A DNA stretch of 64,000 bases from Mycolicibacterium houstonense (GCF_900078665.2 NZ_LT546207.1:1524029-1588028); one strand, 5' to 3'. Positions 26,069-40,480 are shown, numbered from the stretch's first letter. The notes: a model not told the origin generated them from the letters alone. Program-made: numbers and translations.

Positions 26069-27165
26069 GCAGAAGTAACCGCAGGGCGGGCGCGGCGGGG
26101 GCAGCGGGCAGCTGATCCCACCGCGTCGGTCAGCGACGCGAACCCGCCGGCGTGCAACCGCTCGGCGATGCCGTCGTGAATCTGCTTGGCCCACAGGCCG
26201 CCGCCGTAGATGAACCCGGTGTAGCCCTGCAGCAGGGTGGCCCCCGAGACGATCCGTTCCCACGCGTCGTCGGCCGTCTCGATGCCGCCCACGCTGATCA
26301 GCACGAGCTTGCTGCCCACGCGGCGATACAGCCGGCGCAGCACCTCCAGTGACCGGCGTGCGACCGGGCGCCCGGAGACCCCGCCCGCGCCGAGCTCGGC
26401 GACGCCGGGGGTGGCCAACCCGTCACGCGACACGGTGGTGTTGGTGGCGACGATGCCGGCCAAGCCCAATTCGACTGCCAGGTCCGCGATCTCGTCGATG
26501 TCGGCATCCGAGAGGTCGGGGGCGATCTTGACCAGCACCGGCTTGTTCGTCTCCGCCTTGACCGCGGCCAGGATCGGCCGCAACGATTCCACGGCCTGCA
26601 GGTCCCGCAGCCCCGGCGTATTGGGGGAGCTGACGTTGACGACGACATAGGCGGCCAGCGCGCTCACCAGCCGGGTGCTCTCGGCGTAGTCGGCCACCGC
26701 GTCCTGTGCCGGGGTCAGCTTGGTCTTGCCGATGTTCACCCCGATCGGCACATCGGGGGTGTGCTGGGCCAGCCGGATTGCCAGTGCACCCGCGCCCTCG
26801 TTGTTGAAGCCCATCCGGTTGAGCAGCGCATGGTCCTCGGGCAATCGGAACAGCCGGGGTTCGGGGTTGCCCGGCTGCGGCTGGGCCGTCACGGTCCCGA
26901 CCTCGGCGAAGCCGAAGCCGAGGGCGCCCCAGGTGCCCAGGCCGCGGCCATCCTTGTCGAATCCGGCGGCCAGACCCATGGGGCCGGGGAAGCGCACCCC
27001 GAACACCGTGCTGGCCAGCGCCGGATCGGTGGGGGCCAGCCGTCGCGCCAGCGCGCGGCGCAGGATCGCGGGGCCGGTGACGGTGCGCAGCAGCGCGAAC
27101 ACCCACAGGTGAATCCGTTCCGGGGGCACCAGGAACAGGGCCCGCCGCAGTGCCGCGTAGATCAC
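26053..27165 (-). CDS. pyrD: Dihydroorotate dehydrogenase, quinone-dependent (class 2)
   Basis: A 370-aa class 2 enzyme that oxidises dihydroorotate to orotate with FMN and passes electrons to quinone at the membrane. Visible are the N-terminal membrane-binding helix region (residues 1-40), [30 protein letters not shown] with the catalytic Ser of class 2, [10 protein letters not shown], and the FMN phosphate loop GVSGRPV/ISVGGI. GTG at 27165 overlaps the upstream stop (GTGA). Last gene of lppL-DUF5703-pyrD. Confidence 0.95.
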   Translation of the reverse strand: MIYAALRRALFLVPPERIHLWVFALLRTVTGPAILRRALARRLAPTDPALASTVFGVRFPGPMGLAAGFDKDGRGLGTWGALGFGFAEVGTVTAQPQPGNPEPRLFRLPEDHALLNRMGFNNEGAGALAIRLAQHTPDVPIGVNIGKTKLTPAQDAVADYAESTRLVSALAAYVVVNVSSPNTPGLRDLQAVESLRPILAAVKAETNKPVLVKIAPDLSDADIDEIADLAVELGLAGIVATNTTVSRDGLATPGVAELGAGGVSGRPVARRSLEVLRRLYRRVGSKLVLISVGGIETADDAWERIVSGATLLQGYTGFIYGGGLWAKQIHDGIAERLHAGGFASLTDAVGSAARCPRRARPAVTSAQCCS

Positions 27166-27431
27166 AGCGCCGGCGCCTGCGGTGTACCCGGCATCGTTGA
27201 CGCGGTTTTCTTGCGGCGCAACAGCACCCGTCGGCTCCCGTCTGTATAGGCCCGCACCCGGGTCAGTTCCCAGCCGCGGTACTCCGCCTCGATCGACAAG
27301 CGGATCGAGGCACTGATCCTGGTCACATCCGGCGGCAGCCGCAGCGGGATCCAGTCGTACTCCTCGGAGCGGTCTTCGGCGACCACCTTGTCCCACCCCG
27401 GGGGCATGCGGCCCTGCTGGATGGTGGTCAT
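27162..27431 (-). CDS. DUF5703-type small protein, 89 aa
   Basis: A short basic soluble protein ([41 protein letters not shown]). It overlaps lppL at its start and pyrD at its end by 4 nt each, so the three are translationally coupled. The family is conserved in actinobacteria next to pyrD; function unknown. The family name is from memory. Confidence 0.8.
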   Translation of the reverse strand: MTTIQQGRMPPGWDKVVAEDRSEEYDWIPLRLPPDVTRISASIRLSIEAEYRGWELTRVRAYTDGSRRVLLRRKKTASTMPGTPQAPAL

Positions 27432-28498
27432 GGCCGGCCCGCTGCGTCGCGGATCACCTGCACACCGGCTCCCGAGCCGGACACCACGTAGAGGGTGCCG
27501 GTCTTGTCGTCGTAGGCCAGGGAGTTCGGTTGCTGCACGGTTCGATAACGCACCTTTTCCACGGGTATGCCGGTGGAGAGATCGTAACCAATCACGGTGT
27601 TGGCCGCGGTTTGCGACACCCAGGCCAGCCGGTCGGATCCGGTCAGGCCATAGGGGGCGGCGGGCACCGGGTAGCGCTGGCGCATGATCAGCGGGTCGGC
27701 GCCGAACACCAGCAGCTCGTCACCGCGGGTATCGGCGACCAGTACCCGGCCGCGGGAATCGGCCGCCATGGTGGTGGCGCCCTCGCCGGCCCGCAGGGCC
27801 TGCGGTGCCTTGGTCCCGCTGGGATCGACGGCGGTCACCGAGGTTTGTCCGCGATCCAGCACCACTGCGGTATTGCCTTGCGTGACAAGTGAATCCACCC
27901 TGGCAAAGATCTTGAGCCGGGCGGCGACAGTGTGATCGTCGCCCAGGGTGTAGACCGCGCCGTCGGCGCTGCCGAGCACCGGTTTGCCATCGGCGCGCAC
28001 GGCGATCGCGGTGAACTCGACGTCCTGCTGGCCCTCCACGTCGACTTTGCCGGCCTTGGCGCCGGCAACGTCGACGCGGAAGTACCCACCGCGGGTGGCG
28101 GCCAGCAGATTGCCTTTGCCGTCGGCGCTCAGCGCGGTGGCCGCCGGGGTCAGGATCACGTCGCGCGATGGTGCGCTGCCCGTCATCAGGGTGAGGATCG
28201 ACTGGCCCTCGGGGCCGGGGGACAGCACAGCCAGCGTGCCGGTTGCTGGGTCGAACACTGCGCTGTCGGTGCGTCCGCGGAGTTGCCGGATCTCGCCGTC
28301 CGGGGTGGCGGCGACCGGCGGTGAATCCGCAGCTTGAGCGGGCTCGATGGTGGGTGGCGGGGCGTCGGCGGGATTGGACGTGCAGCCCGCGGTGAGCAGC
28401 AGGGCCAGTGCGACGAGGCCGGCGCGAACTGGCTGACCTGCAAGGATTGGGCGCAACGGATGGCTCTCGATCGGATCTGGTTGGTCGGTGACGGGCAA
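27428..28498 (-). CDS. lppL: Lipoprotein, beta-propeller-like (LppL-type)
   Basis: A 356-aa protein with a lipoprotein signal: hydrophobic [12 protein letters not shown] with Cys about residue 39 as the lipidation site. The mature part has repeated short strands ([53 protein letters not shown]), typical of a six- or seven-bladed propeller. TTG at 28498 is the only start after an in-frame stop. Position matches Rv2138 (lppL) of M. tuberculosis. Confidence 0.82.
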   Translation of the reverse strand: MPVTDQPDPIESHPLRPILAGQPVRAGLVALALLLTAGCTSNPADAPPPTIEPAQAADSPPVAATPDGEIRQLRGRTDSAVFDPATGTLAVLSPGPEGQSILTLMTGSAPSRDVILTPAATALSADGKGNLLAATRGGYFRVDVAGAKAGKVDVEGQQDVEFTAIAVRADGKPVLGSADGAVYTLGDDHTVAARLKIFARVDSLVTQGNTAVVLDRGQTSVTAVDPSGTKAPQALRAGEGATTMAADSRGRVLVADTRGDELLVFGADPLIMRQRYPVPAAPYGLTGSDRLAWVSQTAANTVIGYDLSTGIPVEKVRYRTVQQPNSLAYDDKTGTLYVVSGSGAGVQVIRDAAGRP

Positions 28499-28579
28499 GA
28501 ATCCAGTTTAGGCATGACCGTTCGCCAGAATTGGTCGCGTCTGCAAGCATCGCGCCATAAGTGGAGGTATGGTTCGACC

Positions 28580-28891
28580 ATGACCCTCGCCGCAGACCGG
28601 GAACTGTGTAGCCGTGAGTTTGCTATGGAGGATATTTCCACTGGTGTGCACGCCAGCGGCTTTGGCCAAGTCGGCGACGGCCGGAGCTTTTCGTTCCACA
28701 TCGAGCGCCAGCAGCTCATGATCGAGGTTTACCGCCCACGGCTGTCCGGGCCGGTGCCCGTCGACGACGACGTGGTGGCCGTGGCCTCCCGCAAACTGAC
28801 CGACATCGACCTCACCGACGAACGCAGCCTGTCGGCAACGGTCCGCGATGCGGTCGCCGAGGCGCAGCCGGTGTCGCGCGCCGCTCGCTGA
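28580..28891 (+). CDS. Conserved hypothetical protein (Rv2137c-like)
   Basis: A 103-aa protein in the position of Rv2137c. The central part (residues about 35-60) has SFSFHIERQQLMIEVYRPR, and the C-terminus is helical with acidic residues. No motif of known function. The start is uncertain; ATG at 28580 has GGAGG 12 nt upstream, and a later ATG at 28625 is possible. Confidence 0.65.
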   Translation: MTLAADRELCSREFAMEDISTGVHASGFGQVGDGRSFSFHIERQQLMIEVYRPRLSGPVPVDDDVVAVASRKLTDIDLTDERSLSATVRDAVAEAQPVSRAAR

Positions 28892-28929
28892 ACGCGTTCC
28901 GCTGAGGTCGTCACGGTACGGTCGTCGTC

Positions 28930-29778
28930 GTGACTGACGTCGGTGCCATGTCCTGGCTGCAAGTGGTCGTGTTGTCGATTGTCCAGGGGCTCACCGAGTT
29001 TCTCCCGGTATCGTCCTCGGGGCATCTGGCGATCACCTCGCAATTGTTCTTCGACGACGACGCCGGCGCCTCGTTCACCGCCGTCACGCAGTTGGGTACC
29101 GAACTCGCGGTGCTGGTGTATTTCGCCAAGGACATCGGCCGCATCGTCAGGGCCTGGTTCGGCGGGCTGCTGGACGCCACCCGCCGGTCGGCCGACTACT
29201 GGCTGGGCTGGTGGGTGATCATCGGCAGCATTCCGATCGGCGTTTTCGGGCTGCTGTTCAAGGACGAAATCCGTACCGGCGCACGCAATCTCTGGCTGGT
29301 CGCCTCGGCGCTGATCGTGTTCTCGGCGGTGATCGCCGCCGCCGAGTACTACGGCAGGCAGGTCCGCCGCGTCGAACAGCTGACCTGGCGCGACAGCATC
29401 ATCGTCGGCCTGGCCCAGTGCCTGGCCCTGGTTCCCGGCGTGTCGCGCTCGGGTGCGACCATCAGTGCCGGGCTCTTTCTCGGCATGGAGCGCGAGCTCG
29501 CCGCCAGGTTCGGCTTCCTGCTGGCGATTCCGGCGGTGTTCGCCTCGGGTCTGTTCTCGCTGCCCGATGCGTTCCATCCGGTCGGGGAGGGAATGAGCGC
29601 GACGGGCCCTCAGTTGTTCGTTGCCACGGTGATCGCGTTCGTCATCGGCTTCGCGGCAGTCGCCTGGTTCCTGAAATTCCTGGTATCGCACAGCATGTAC
29701 TGGTTCGTCGGATACCGGGTGGTGCTGGGTGTGGTGGTGCTGGCGCTGCTGGGTACCGGAGTGATCGCGGCGCAATGA
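28930..29778 (+). CDS. uppP: Undecaprenyl-diphosphatase
   Basis: A 282-aa BacA/UppP family protein: [15 protein letters not shown] (catalytic Glu/Ser/His region) near the N-terminus, and [13 protein letters not shown] in the second half, among about eight membrane helices. It dephosphorylates undecaprenyl (or decaprenyl) pyrophosphate so that the carrier can be reused in cell-wall synthesis. GTG at 28930 is taken as start; ATG at 28948 is possible. Confidence 0.93.
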   Translation: MTDVGAMSWLQVVVLSIVQGLTEFLPVSSSGHLAITSQLFFDDDAGASFTAVTQLGTELAVLVYFAKDIGRIVRAWFGGLLDATRRSADYWLGWWVIIGSIPIGVFGLLFKDEIRTGARNLWLVASALIVFSAVIAAAEYYGRQVRRVEQLTWRDSIIVGLAQCLALVPGVSRSGATISAGLFLGMERELAARFGFLLAIPAVFASGLFSLPDAFHPVGEGMSATGPQLFVATVIAFVIGFAAVAWFLKFLVSHSMYWFVGYRVVLGVVVLALLGTGVIAAQ

Positions 29779-29806
29779 CGAGAGGGCACGCTATGAGGAC
29801 TGAGAA

Positions 29807-30478
29807 ATGACGGTGATCCTGCTGCGGCACGGCCGCTCGACGTCGAACACCGCGCATACCCTGGCCGGCCGCAGCGAGGGCGTCGATCTCGACGAGCGTG
29901 GCGCCGAGCAGGCGGCAGGCCTGGCGGCGCGGATCGGCGAACTCCCGGTGGCCGCGATCGTGCGTTCGCCGCTGCTGCGCTGTGAGCGCACGGTGGCACC
30001 GCTGGCCGAGGCGCTGGCAATGGAGCCGATCGTCGACGAGCGGCTGACCGAGGTGGACTACGGCAGCTGGACCGGCCGAGCCATCGGCGAACTGGTCAAG
30101 GAACCGCTGTGGTCGGTGGTGCAGCAGCAGCCCAGCGCGGCGGTGTTTCCCGACGGCGAGGGGCTGGCACAGGTGCAGGCCCGGGCGGTCGCCGCGGTGC
30201 GCGAACGTGACCGCGCACTGGCCGAGCAGCACGGCGCCGACGTGCTGTGGGTGGCCTGCACGCACGGCGACGTGATCAAGGCGGTGCTGGCCGATGCGCT
30301 CGGCGTGCACCTCGACGGGTTCCAGCGCATCACCGCCGACCCGGCATCGATGAGCGTGATCCGCTACACCGAGGTGCGCCCGTTCGTGATGCACATCAAC
30401 CACACCGGTGCGCAGTTGAGCGCCGGGCTGGCCGCCAAACCCGCCACCGATGCCGTGGTGGGCGGGTCCACCAACTGA
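29807..30478 (+). CDS. Histidine phosphatase family protein (Rv2135c-like)
   Basis: A 223-aa branch-2 type phosphoglycerate mutase-like phosphatase: VILLRHGRSTSN with the catalytic His, RSPLLRCERT, EVDYGSWTGR and a late VACTHGDVIKA with the second His. It belongs to an actinobacterial subfamily (MSMEG_4193 type) found with the next two genes. Substrate not readable. Confidence 0.88.
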   Translation: MTVILLRHGRSTSNTAHTLAGRSEGVDLDERGAEQAAGLAARIGELPVAAIVRSPLLRCERTVAPLAEALAMEPIVDERLTEVDYGSWTGRAIGELVKEPLWSVVQQQPSAAVFPDGEGLAQVQARAVAAVRERDRALAEQHGADVLWVACTHGDVIKAVLADALGVHLDGFQRITADPASMSVIRYTEVRPFVMHINHTGAQLSAGLAAKPATDAVVGGSTN

Positions 30479-30513
30479 CCCGCGGTACCAGTACCGGTAT
30501 TTTGGAAGGTGCC

Positions 30514-31101
30514 ATGGCCCGCGCAATTCATGTTTTCCGCACTCCCGACCGCTTCGTGGCCGGGACCGTCGGCCAACCCGGCAACCGGACTTTCTACCTG
30601 CAAGCGGTGCACGACAAGCGGGTGATCTCGGTGGTCCTGGAGAAGCAGCAGGTCGCCGTCCTGGCCGAGCGCATCGCCGCGTTGCTGACCGAGATCAACC
30701 GTCGCTTCGGCACGCCGATCCCGCCGGACACCGGCGAGGTGAGCGATCTACTGCCGCTGGTCACCCCGGTCGACGCCGAATTCAGGGTCGGGACGATGGG
30801 GCTGGGCTGGGACTCCGAGGCACAGACGGTCGTGGTCGAGCTGCTCGCGGTCTCCGAAGGCGAGTTCGACGCGTCCGTGGTGCTCGACGACGCCGAGGAC
30901 GGGCCCGATGCCGTGCGGGTGTTCCTCACCCCGGAGTCGGCCCGTGAATTCGCCACCCGGTCCAATCGGGTGATCTCGGCCGGACGCCCGCCCTGCCCGC
31001 TGTGCGATGAGCCGCTGGACCCCGACGGCCACATCTGCGTGCGCACCAACGGCTACCGTCGCGGTGAGGTGGCCGGGTCCGAAGATGACGCAGTCGACTA
31101 G
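30514..31101 (+). CDS. DUF3090-family protein with C-terminal zinc-ribbon-like motif
   Basis: A 195-aa protein starting MARAIHVFRTPDRF. The C-terminus has CPLCDEPLDPDGHIC, whose Cys/His set could bind zinc. ATG at 30514 follows TTGGAAGGTGCC. It overlaps the next gene by 17 nt. The three genes (phosphatase, DUF3090, kinase-like) recur together across actinobacteria, from memory of Rv2135c-Rv2133c and their Streptomyces counterparts. Confidence 0.85.
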   Translation: MARAIHVFRTPDRFVAGTVGQPGNRTFYLQAVHDKRVISVVLEKQQVAVLAERIAALLTEINRRFGTPIPPDTGEVSDLLPLVTPVDAEFRVGTMGLGWDSEAQTVVVELLAVSEGEFDASVVLDDAEDGPDAVRVFLTPESAREFATRSNRVISAGRPPCPLCDEPLDPDGHICVRTNGYRRGEVAGSEDDAVD

Positions 31102-31909
31102 CGCCCATCCCGAGGATGGCGACGTACTGGCCGACGGCGAACTGACGGTGATCGGCCGGATCCGGTCGGCGAGTAATGCCACGTTCCTGTGCGAGGCCAA
31201 TCTCGGTGACCGGCAGGTGCACTGCGTGTACAAGCCGATCCGCGGTGAGGCGCCGCTGTGGGACTTTCCGGACGGCACGTTGGCCGGCCGTGAGCTGGGC
31301 GCCTACCTGGTCTCGGCCGCGCTGGAGTGGAACATCGTGCCGCGCACCATTATTCGTGACGGACCGGCTGGCCCGGGCATGCTGCAGCTGTGGGTCGATC
31401 AACCCGGTGATCAGGTGGGGGACGAGCCGGATTCGGGCCCCGATCTGGTGGACCTGGTCCCAGCCGGGCAGCTGCCGCCCGGCTTCCTGCCGATCCTGCA
31501 GGCGTACGACTACGCGGGCAACGAGGTCACCCTGGTGCACGCCGACGATCCCCGCTTGTTCCGGCTGGCGGTGTTCGACGTCCTGATCAACAACGCCGAC
31601 CGCAAGGGCGGGCACATCCTGGCCGGCCTCGACGGCGCGGTGTACGGGGTGGACCACGGGGTGAGCCTGCACGTCGACGACAAGTTGCGGACGGTGTTGT
31701 GGGGATGGGCGGGCAAGCCCGTCGACGACGAAACCCTGTCCCATGTCGCGGCACTGCGCGACGGCTTCGGCGGGTTGGCCGAGCAGTTGTGCACCCACAT
31801 CACCGAAGCCGAGATCACCGCGTTGCGGTCCAGAATCGTTGGGCTGCTGGATGATCCGGTGATGCCGTCACCTGATCGGCACCGGCCGATCCCGTGGCCG
31901 GCGTTCTAG
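31085..31909 (+). CDS. SCO1664-family protein, kinase-like fold
   Basis: A 274-aa protein with features of an atypical (PI3/PI4-kinase or HipA-like) kinase fold: HCVYKPIRGE with a possible ATP-binding Lys, NNADRKGGHIL resembling a catalytic loop, and GVDHGVSLHV resembling a metal-binding DxG-type segment. The start overlaps DUF3090 by 17 nt. Whether it phosphorylates anything is unknown. Confidence 0.82.
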   Translation: MTQSTSAHPEDGDVLADGELTVIGRIRSASNATFLCEANLGDRQVHCVYKPIRGEAPLWDFPDGTLAGRELGAYLVSAALEWNIVPRTIIRDGPAGPGMLQLWVDQPGDQVGDEPDSGPDLVDLVPAGQLPPGFLPILQAYDYAGNEVTLVHADDPRLFRLAVFDVLINNADRKGGHILAGLDGAVYGVDHGVSLHVDDKLRTVLWGWAGKPVDDETLSHVAALRDGFGGLAEQLCTHITEAEITALRSRIVGLLDDPVMPSPDRHRPIPWPAF

Positions 31910-32313
31910 CGGGTCAGGCCGAATCCCTCGAACGGATTCCAGGACTGACTGCCGCGCACCACATGCAGGTAGTAGGCGTAGTTCGCCGTCGACATCGCCA
32001 GTGCCGCCAGGCCCATGCCGACGGCCCGGCCCACCAGGTCGCTGGCGCCGGCGACCACCAGGACCGTCACCACCACGGCCGTCAGACCCAACAGGGTCAA
32101 TCCCTTGCGCCACATGCCCTTGACGAAGAAGTAGAGCGGGCCGAACAGGAACGCCAGGATGTTCGACGTGAGCCGCAGCTTGGCCATGAAGCTGAGGTTG
32201 CGGTAGGCGGCCTTGGCCTCGGGGGAGGCGCTGGGCAGGCCGTAGGTGTCGAAGAAACCGAACTTCCACCGCCACGAGTCGGACAGGTTGTCGACGGGGG
32301 TCTGCTCGGTCAT
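31906..32313 (-). CDS. DUF2628-like membrane protein, 135 aa
   Basis: After a soluble N-terminus (about 45 residues) come three or four hydrophobic segments (ILAFLFGPLYFFVKGMW, LTLLGLTAVVVTVLVV, AVGMGLAALAMSTANYAYY). ATG at 32313 follows AGAGGAGAACC. Convergent with the kinase-like gene, sharing the tetranucleotide CTAG as both stops. Function unknown. Confidence 0.8.
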   Translation of the reverse strand: MTEQTPVDNLSDSWRWKFGFFDTYGLPSASPEAKAAYRNLSFMAKLRLTSNILAFLFGPLYFFVKGMWRKGLTLLGLTAVVVTVLVVAGASDLVGRAVGMGLAALAMSTANYAYYLHVVRGSQSWNPFEGFGLTR

Positions 32314-32406
32314 GGTTCTCCTCTGTTCCGGTATGGCAGGTCATGACCTTACTGGGCAACCGGCCCCGCCAGCGCACCGCTTTGGCGCGCCACCGATACT
32401 GATTCG

Positions 32407-33168
32407 ATGCACTCGACCGACGCCGACCTGGCTGCAGCAGTGGCCAAGGAGGCCGGTGAGCTGTTGCTGGCCGTACGCGACGAGGTCGGTTTCTACGATC
32501 CGTACTACCTCGGCGACGAGGGGGACCGGCGGTCCAACGCCCTGATCCTGGACCGGTTGGCGCAGGCGCGACCCGGCGATTCCGTGCTCAGCGAAGAAGC
32601 GGTCGACGACCTGGCCCGGGTCGACGCCGACCGGGTCTGGATCGTCGACCCGGTGGACGGCACCCACGAGTTCTCACTGCCCGGCCGGGAGGACTGGGCC
32701 GTGCACATCGCGCTGTGGCAGCGCTCGGTGGGCGTCGGCGGCGGCCTGTCGGATGCGGTGGTGGCCCTGCCGGCCCGCGGCGAGGTGTACCGCAGCGATA
32801 CCGTCAGCCCGCCGGGGCCGCGGCGTGAGGGTCCGCTGCTGATCACCGCGAGCTCGAACCGCCCGCCCGCGGTGCTGTGGCGGATGCGGGAACAGCTCGA
32901 TTTCCGGATGGTGCGCATCGGTTCGGCCGGCGCCAAGGCGATGGCGGTGGTGCGTGGCGACGTCGACGCCTACATCCACGCCGGCGGGCAGTGGGAGTGG
33001 GATTCGGCCGCCCCGGCGGGGGTGGTGCTCGCCGCGGGGCTGCACGCCTCCCGGCTGGACGGTTCGGAGCTGCGGTACAACCGGCCCGACCCCTATCTGC
33101 CGGACTTCGTGATGTGCCGCAAGGAGCTGGCCCCGATCCTGTTGGAAGCGATCGGGGCGGCCGGATGA
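32407..33168 (+). CDS. cysQ: 3'(2'),5'-bisphosphate nucleotidase CysQ
   Basis: A 253-aa inositol monophosphatase-superfamily protein: [10 protein letters not shown] and [12 protein letters not shown] hold the metal-binding acids, and [13 protein letters not shown] the third metal site. It removes the 3'-phosphate of PAP/PAPS in sulfate activation. It precedes mshC, as Rv2131c does in M. tuberculosis. Confidence 0.93.
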   Translation: MHSTDADLAAAVAKEAGELLLAVRDEVGFYDPYYLGDEGDRRSNALILDRLAQARPGDSVLSEEAVDDLARVDADRVWIVDPVDGTHEFSLPGREDWAVHIALWQRSVGVGGGLSDAVVALPARGEVYRSDTVSPPGPRREGPLLITASSNRPPAVLWRMREQLDFRMVRIGSAGAKAMAVVRGDVDAYIHAGGQWEWDSAAPAGVVLAAGLHASRLDGSELRYNRPDPYLPDFVMCRKELAPILLEAIGAAG

Positions 33169-33283
33169 GAATTTTTCTGAGTGGGTCGGGAATGGATTCG
33201 CCCGCGCCGTTGTCAGACTTGCTGAACTGTGCGGGACCGACCGGCGGGAGGCCGTCCTGAGCGAGCACCTTAGAGTCGAAGCC

Positions 33284-34522
33284 ATGCAATCGTGGTCGGC
33301 GCCGTCAATTCCGGAGCTGCCGGGGCGCGGTCCGCAACTGCGGTTGTACGACAGCGCCGATCGGCAGGTCCGTCCGGTGACCCCTGGACCGACGGCCACG
33401 ATGTACGTGTGTGGCATCACGCCATACGACGCCACCCACCTGGGCCACGCCGCGACCTACCTGACGTTCGATCTGGTGCACCGGCAGTGGCTAGACGCCG
33501 GACACACCGTGCATTACGTGCAGAACGTCACCGATGTGGACGATCCGCTGTTCGAGCGGGCCGACCGCGACGGCATCGACTGGCGCGACCTCGGTGACCG
33601 CGAGACCCAGCTGTTCCGCGAGGACATGACCGCGCTGCGCGTGCTGCCCCCGCGGGACTATGTGGCCGCCACCGACTCGATCGCCGAGGTGATCGAGCTG
33701 GTGGAGAAGATGCTGGCCTCCGGTGCGGCCTACGTCGTCGACGACGACGAGTACCCCGACGTCTACTACCGCGCCGACGCCACCGCCCAGTTCGGCTACG
33801 AGTCCGGCTACGACCGCGACACGATGCTGCGGCTGTTCGCCGAGCGGGGCGGAGATCCCGACCGGCCCGGCAAGAGCGACGAACTCGACGCCCTGCTGTG
33901 GCGTGCCGAGCGCCCCGGCGAGCCCAGCTGGCCCTCGCCGTTCGGGCCCGGCCGCCCCGGCTGGCATGTCGAGTGTTCGGCGATCGCGCTGACGCGCATC
34001 GGCACCGGCCTCGACATCCAGGGCGGCGGCAGCGATCTGATCTTCCCGCACCACGAGTTCTCGGCTGCTCACGCCGAATCCGCCACGGGGGAGCGGCGTT
34101 TCGCCCGCCACTACGTGCACGCCGGCATGATCGGCTGGGATGGCCACAAGATGAGCAAGAGCCGCGGCAACCTGGTCCTGGTGTCGCGCCTGCGCGCGGA
34201 CGGCGTCGACCCGTCGGCGATCCGGCTCGGGCTGTTCGCCGGGCACTACCGGTCCGACCGGTTCTGGAGCGATGAGGTGCTCGCCGAGGCCGGGGACCGG
34301 TTGCAGCGCTGGCGCAGCGCCACGGCGCTGCCCGCCGGACCCGACGCCACCGATGTGGTGGCCCGGGTGCGCCAGTATCTCGCCGATGATCTGGACACCC
34401 CGAAAGCCCTTGCTGCTCTGGATGGTTGGTGTGCCGACGCACTGGCCTACGGCGGCCACGACACCGCTGCGCCCCGGACGGTGGCCACCGCGGTCGATGC
34501 ACTGCTGGGTGTAGATCTGTAA
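33284..34522 (+). CDS. mshC: Cysteine:GlcN-Ins ligase MshC
   Basis: A 412-aa class I aminoacyl-tRNA-synthetase-like enzyme derived from Cys[19 protein letters not shown] with zinc Cys and the HIGH-type motif, [25 protein letters not shown] and KMSKSRGN. It joins Cys to GlcN-Ins with ATP to build mycothiol. The length fits MshC and is shorter than CysRS, which carries a tRNA-binding tail. Its presence marks the organism as an actinobacterium. Confidence 0.95.
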   Translation: MQSWSAPSIPELPGRGPQLRLYDSADRQVRPVTPGPTATMYVCGITPYDATHLGHAATYLTFDLVHRQWLDAGHTVHYVQNVTDVDDPLFERADRDGIDWRDLGDRETQLFREDMTALRVLPPRDYVAATDSIAEVIELVEKMLASGAAYVVDDDEYPDVYYRADATAQFGYESGYDRDTMLRLFAERGGDPDRPGKSDELDALLWRAERPGEPSWPSPFGPGRPGWHVECSAIALTRIGTGLDIQGGGSDLIFPHHEFSAAHAESATGERRFARHYVHAGMIGWDGHKMSKSRGNLVLVSRLRADGVDPSAIRLGLFAGHYRSDRFWSDEVLAEAGDRLQRWRSATALPAGPDATDVVARVRQYLADDLDTPKALAALDGWCADALAYGGHDTAAPRTVATAVDALLGVDL

Positions 34523-34548
34523 CGGTCCCGGCGGTAGGTTTGGCCACC

Positions 34549-35433
34549 ATGGGCTCTGTGAACGGGAAAGTCGTCTTCATCACCGGCGGCGCGCGCGGTA
34601 TCGGTGCCGAGGTGGCCCGGAGGTTGCGGCGCCGGGGCGCCAAGCTGGTGCTCACCGATCTCGATGAGGCGCCGCTGAGCGCGCTGGCCGCCGAGCTGGG
34701 CGAGGAGCACGTGCTGACCGCGCTGGCCGACGTCCGCGACCTGCCCGCCATGCAGAAGGCGGCCGACGCCGCCGTCGAGCGTTTCGGCGGCATCGACATC
34801 GTGATGGCCAACGCAGGCATCGCCAGTTTCGGCTCGGTCATGCAGGTGGACCCCGAGGCGTTTAAACGAGTCCAGGACATCAATGTGGTCGGGGTGTTCA
34901 ACACCGTGCGCGCCACTCTTCCCGCGGTCATCAAACGTCGCGGCTATGTGCTGGTGGTGTCCTCCCTGGCGGCATTCACCTCGGCACCCGGACTGGCCGC
35001 CTATCACGCCTCCAAGGCCGGGGCCGAGTACTTCGCCAACACGCTGCGCCTTGAGGTGGCCCACCTCGGTGTCGACGTCGGCTCGGCGCACATGAGCTGG
35101 ATCGACACCCCGCTGGTTCAGGACGCCAAGTCGGACCTGTCGGCATTCCGCGAGATGCTGTCGAAGCTGCCGCCGCCGCTGAACCGGACCACCACCGTGG
35201 ATGCCTGCGGCGCGGCGTTCGTCAAGGGCATCGAGGGGCGCAAGAAGCGCATCTACTGCCCGGAATGGGTCGGCGCGTTCCGCTGGATCCGGCCGTTCGT
35301 CTCGACCCCGCTGGCCGAGCGCGACATCCGCAAGTTCACCCCGACGCTGCTGCCCAAGCTCGACGCCGAGGCCGCTGCGCTGGGCCGCTCGACGAGCGCC
35401 CGGATCGAGGCGTTGGAGAAGCCGGAGAGTTAG
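34549..35433 (+). CDS. Short-chain dehydrogenase/reductase (Rv2129c-like)
   Basis: A 294-aa SDR: FITGGARGIGAEVA (NAD(P) loop), ADVRD, NAGIASFG, VSSLAAFTSAPG and YHASKAG (catalytic Tyr and Lys). ATG at 34549 is 26 nt after mshC. Substrate unknown. Its stop overlaps the convergent PAC2 gene at TTAG. Confidence 0.9.
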   Translation: MGSVNGKVVFITGGARGIGAEVARRLRRRGAKLVLTDLDEAPLSALAAELGEEHVLTALADVRDLPAMQKAADAAVERFGGIDIVMANAGIASFGSVMQVDPEAFKRVQDINVVGVFNTVRATLPAVIKRRGYVLVVSSLAAFTSAPGLAAYHASKAGAEYFANTLRLEVAHLGVDVGSAHMSWIDTPLVQDAKSDLSAFREMLSKLPPPLNRTTTVDACGAAFVKGIEGRKKRIYCPEWVGAFRWIRPFVSTPLAERDIRKFTPTLLPKLDAEAAALGRSTSARIEALEKPES

Positions 35434-36308
35434 CGGCCCCTCCGCCGCAGGTAGCGCTCGAACTCGGCGGCCAGCGCGTCGCCGTCGATCTTGCCGAGCG
35501 CCTCGTTCATGTCGACCTCGGCGTCGCCGCGCTGCTCCAATGACGCGACGTACTCGGCGATCTCTTCGTCCTCGGCCGTCATCTCGGTGACGGCCTGCTC
35601 CCACTCCTCGGCGGCGGCGGGCAGGTCGGCCAACGGCACTTCCACGTCGAGCACGTCCTCGACGCGGCGCAGCAGGGCCACGGTGGCTTTCGGGCTGGGC
35701 GGCTGCGACACATAGTGCGGAACCGCCGCCCAGAACGTCACCGCGGGGATGCCGGCCTGCACACAGGCGTCCTGGAACACGCCGGCGATGCCGGTCGGCC
35801 CCTCGTACCGGGTCTCCTCCAGGCCGAAGAACTTCGCCGAGTCCGCCGAATACGCCGAGCCCGACACCGGTACCGGCCGGGTGTGGGGAGTGTCGGCCAG
35901 CAGCGCACCCAGGATGACCACGGTCTGCACGTTGAGCTTGTCGGCGATGGCCAGCAGCTCGGCGCAGAAGGTGCGCCAGCGCATGTTGGGCTCGACACCG
36001 TGCATCAACACCACGTCCCGGTTGCTGCCAGGGGGACGGCAGTGCGAGATCCGCATCGAGGGCCACACCAGCTCGCGGGTGACGCCGTCGACCTGGCGGA
36101 TCACCGGACGGTTCACCTGGTAGTCGTAGTACGACTCATCATCGATCTCGACGATCGGCTGGGCCTCCCAGATCGCATCCAGGTGGTCCAGCGCGTCACT
36201 GGCCGCATCGCCGGCGTCATTCCAGCCCTCGAAGGCGGCCACGATGGTGGCGTCCTTCAATTCGGGCAGATTGATACGCTGGCCGGCGTTCGGATACGAC
36301 GGTGTCAC
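35430..36308 (-). CDS. PAC2-family protein (Rv2125-like)
   Basis: A 292-aa PAC2 (proteasome assembly chaperone-like) protein with TIVAAFEGWNDAGDAAS, HGVEPNMRWRTFC and GALLADTPHTRPV. The C-terminal 60 residues are acidic and helical. GTG at 36308 is chosen over an upstream extension of poor composition. Bacterial PAC2 proteins are of unknown role; mycobacteria do have proteasomes, so a link is possible but unproven. Confidence 0.88.
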   Translation of the reverse strand: MTPSYPNAGQRINLPELKDATIVAAFEGWNDAGDAASDALDHLDAIWEAQPIVEIDDESYYDYQVNRPVIRQVDGVTRELVWPSMRISHCRPPGSNRDVVLMHGVEPNMRWRTFCAELLAIADKLNVQTVVILGALLADTPHTRPVPVSGSAYSADSAKFFGLEETRYEGPTGIAGVFQDACVQAGIPAVTFWAAVPHYVSQPPSPKATVALLRRVEDVLDVEVPLADLPAAAEEWEQAVTEMTAEDEEIAEYVASLEQRGDAEVDMNEALGKIDGDALAAEFERYLRRRGR

Positions 36309-36739
36309 ACCCTCAGCGTAAGCCCTGGAAGGTGCCGAGGAGTCCGTTGTGCTCGCGGGTCGCAGCAGCGCCCAACAGCGTTGTTTGATAGACCGACTAC
36401 CCTGTTTCATGTGATTGCAGCTGACACGTCTGTCAACGGCATCGGCCTACTCGATGCGGTGTCGACGCGGGCGATGGGCAGCGATGGCGCCGCAGGCACC
36501 CACTGCGGCCATTTCGAGGCGAAATTCGGTCCGCTGCAATCTGGTTGATCTTGGTGACGACGACATTGCCGACCGGGTCGATCCCAGCGACGAGTTGGGC
36601 GTCCACACGTCGATCGGATGACGACGTAGACTTTTCTGGCCGAGAGGCGTTGCAACGGTTATCCGGGGGCCTGGTTCCTCCTCGGTATCCGCCACGCTCG
36701 GCAGAGTCAAGGACGCCTTCCGCTACGGAAGGAACGCGC
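36309..36739. promoter_or_regulatory. 431-bp divergent region upstream of metH
   Basis: Between the PAC2 gene (leftward) and metH (rightward). It must hold the metH promoter and leader. I looked for cobalamin and SAM riboswitch core sequences and recognised none. No gene supported here. Confidence 0.45.

Positions 36740-40480
<3,741 letters not shown>

Noticed and set aside
36309-36739. Cobalamin or SAM riboswitch before metH
   Set aside because: No recognisable core sequences of either class; cannot be supported.
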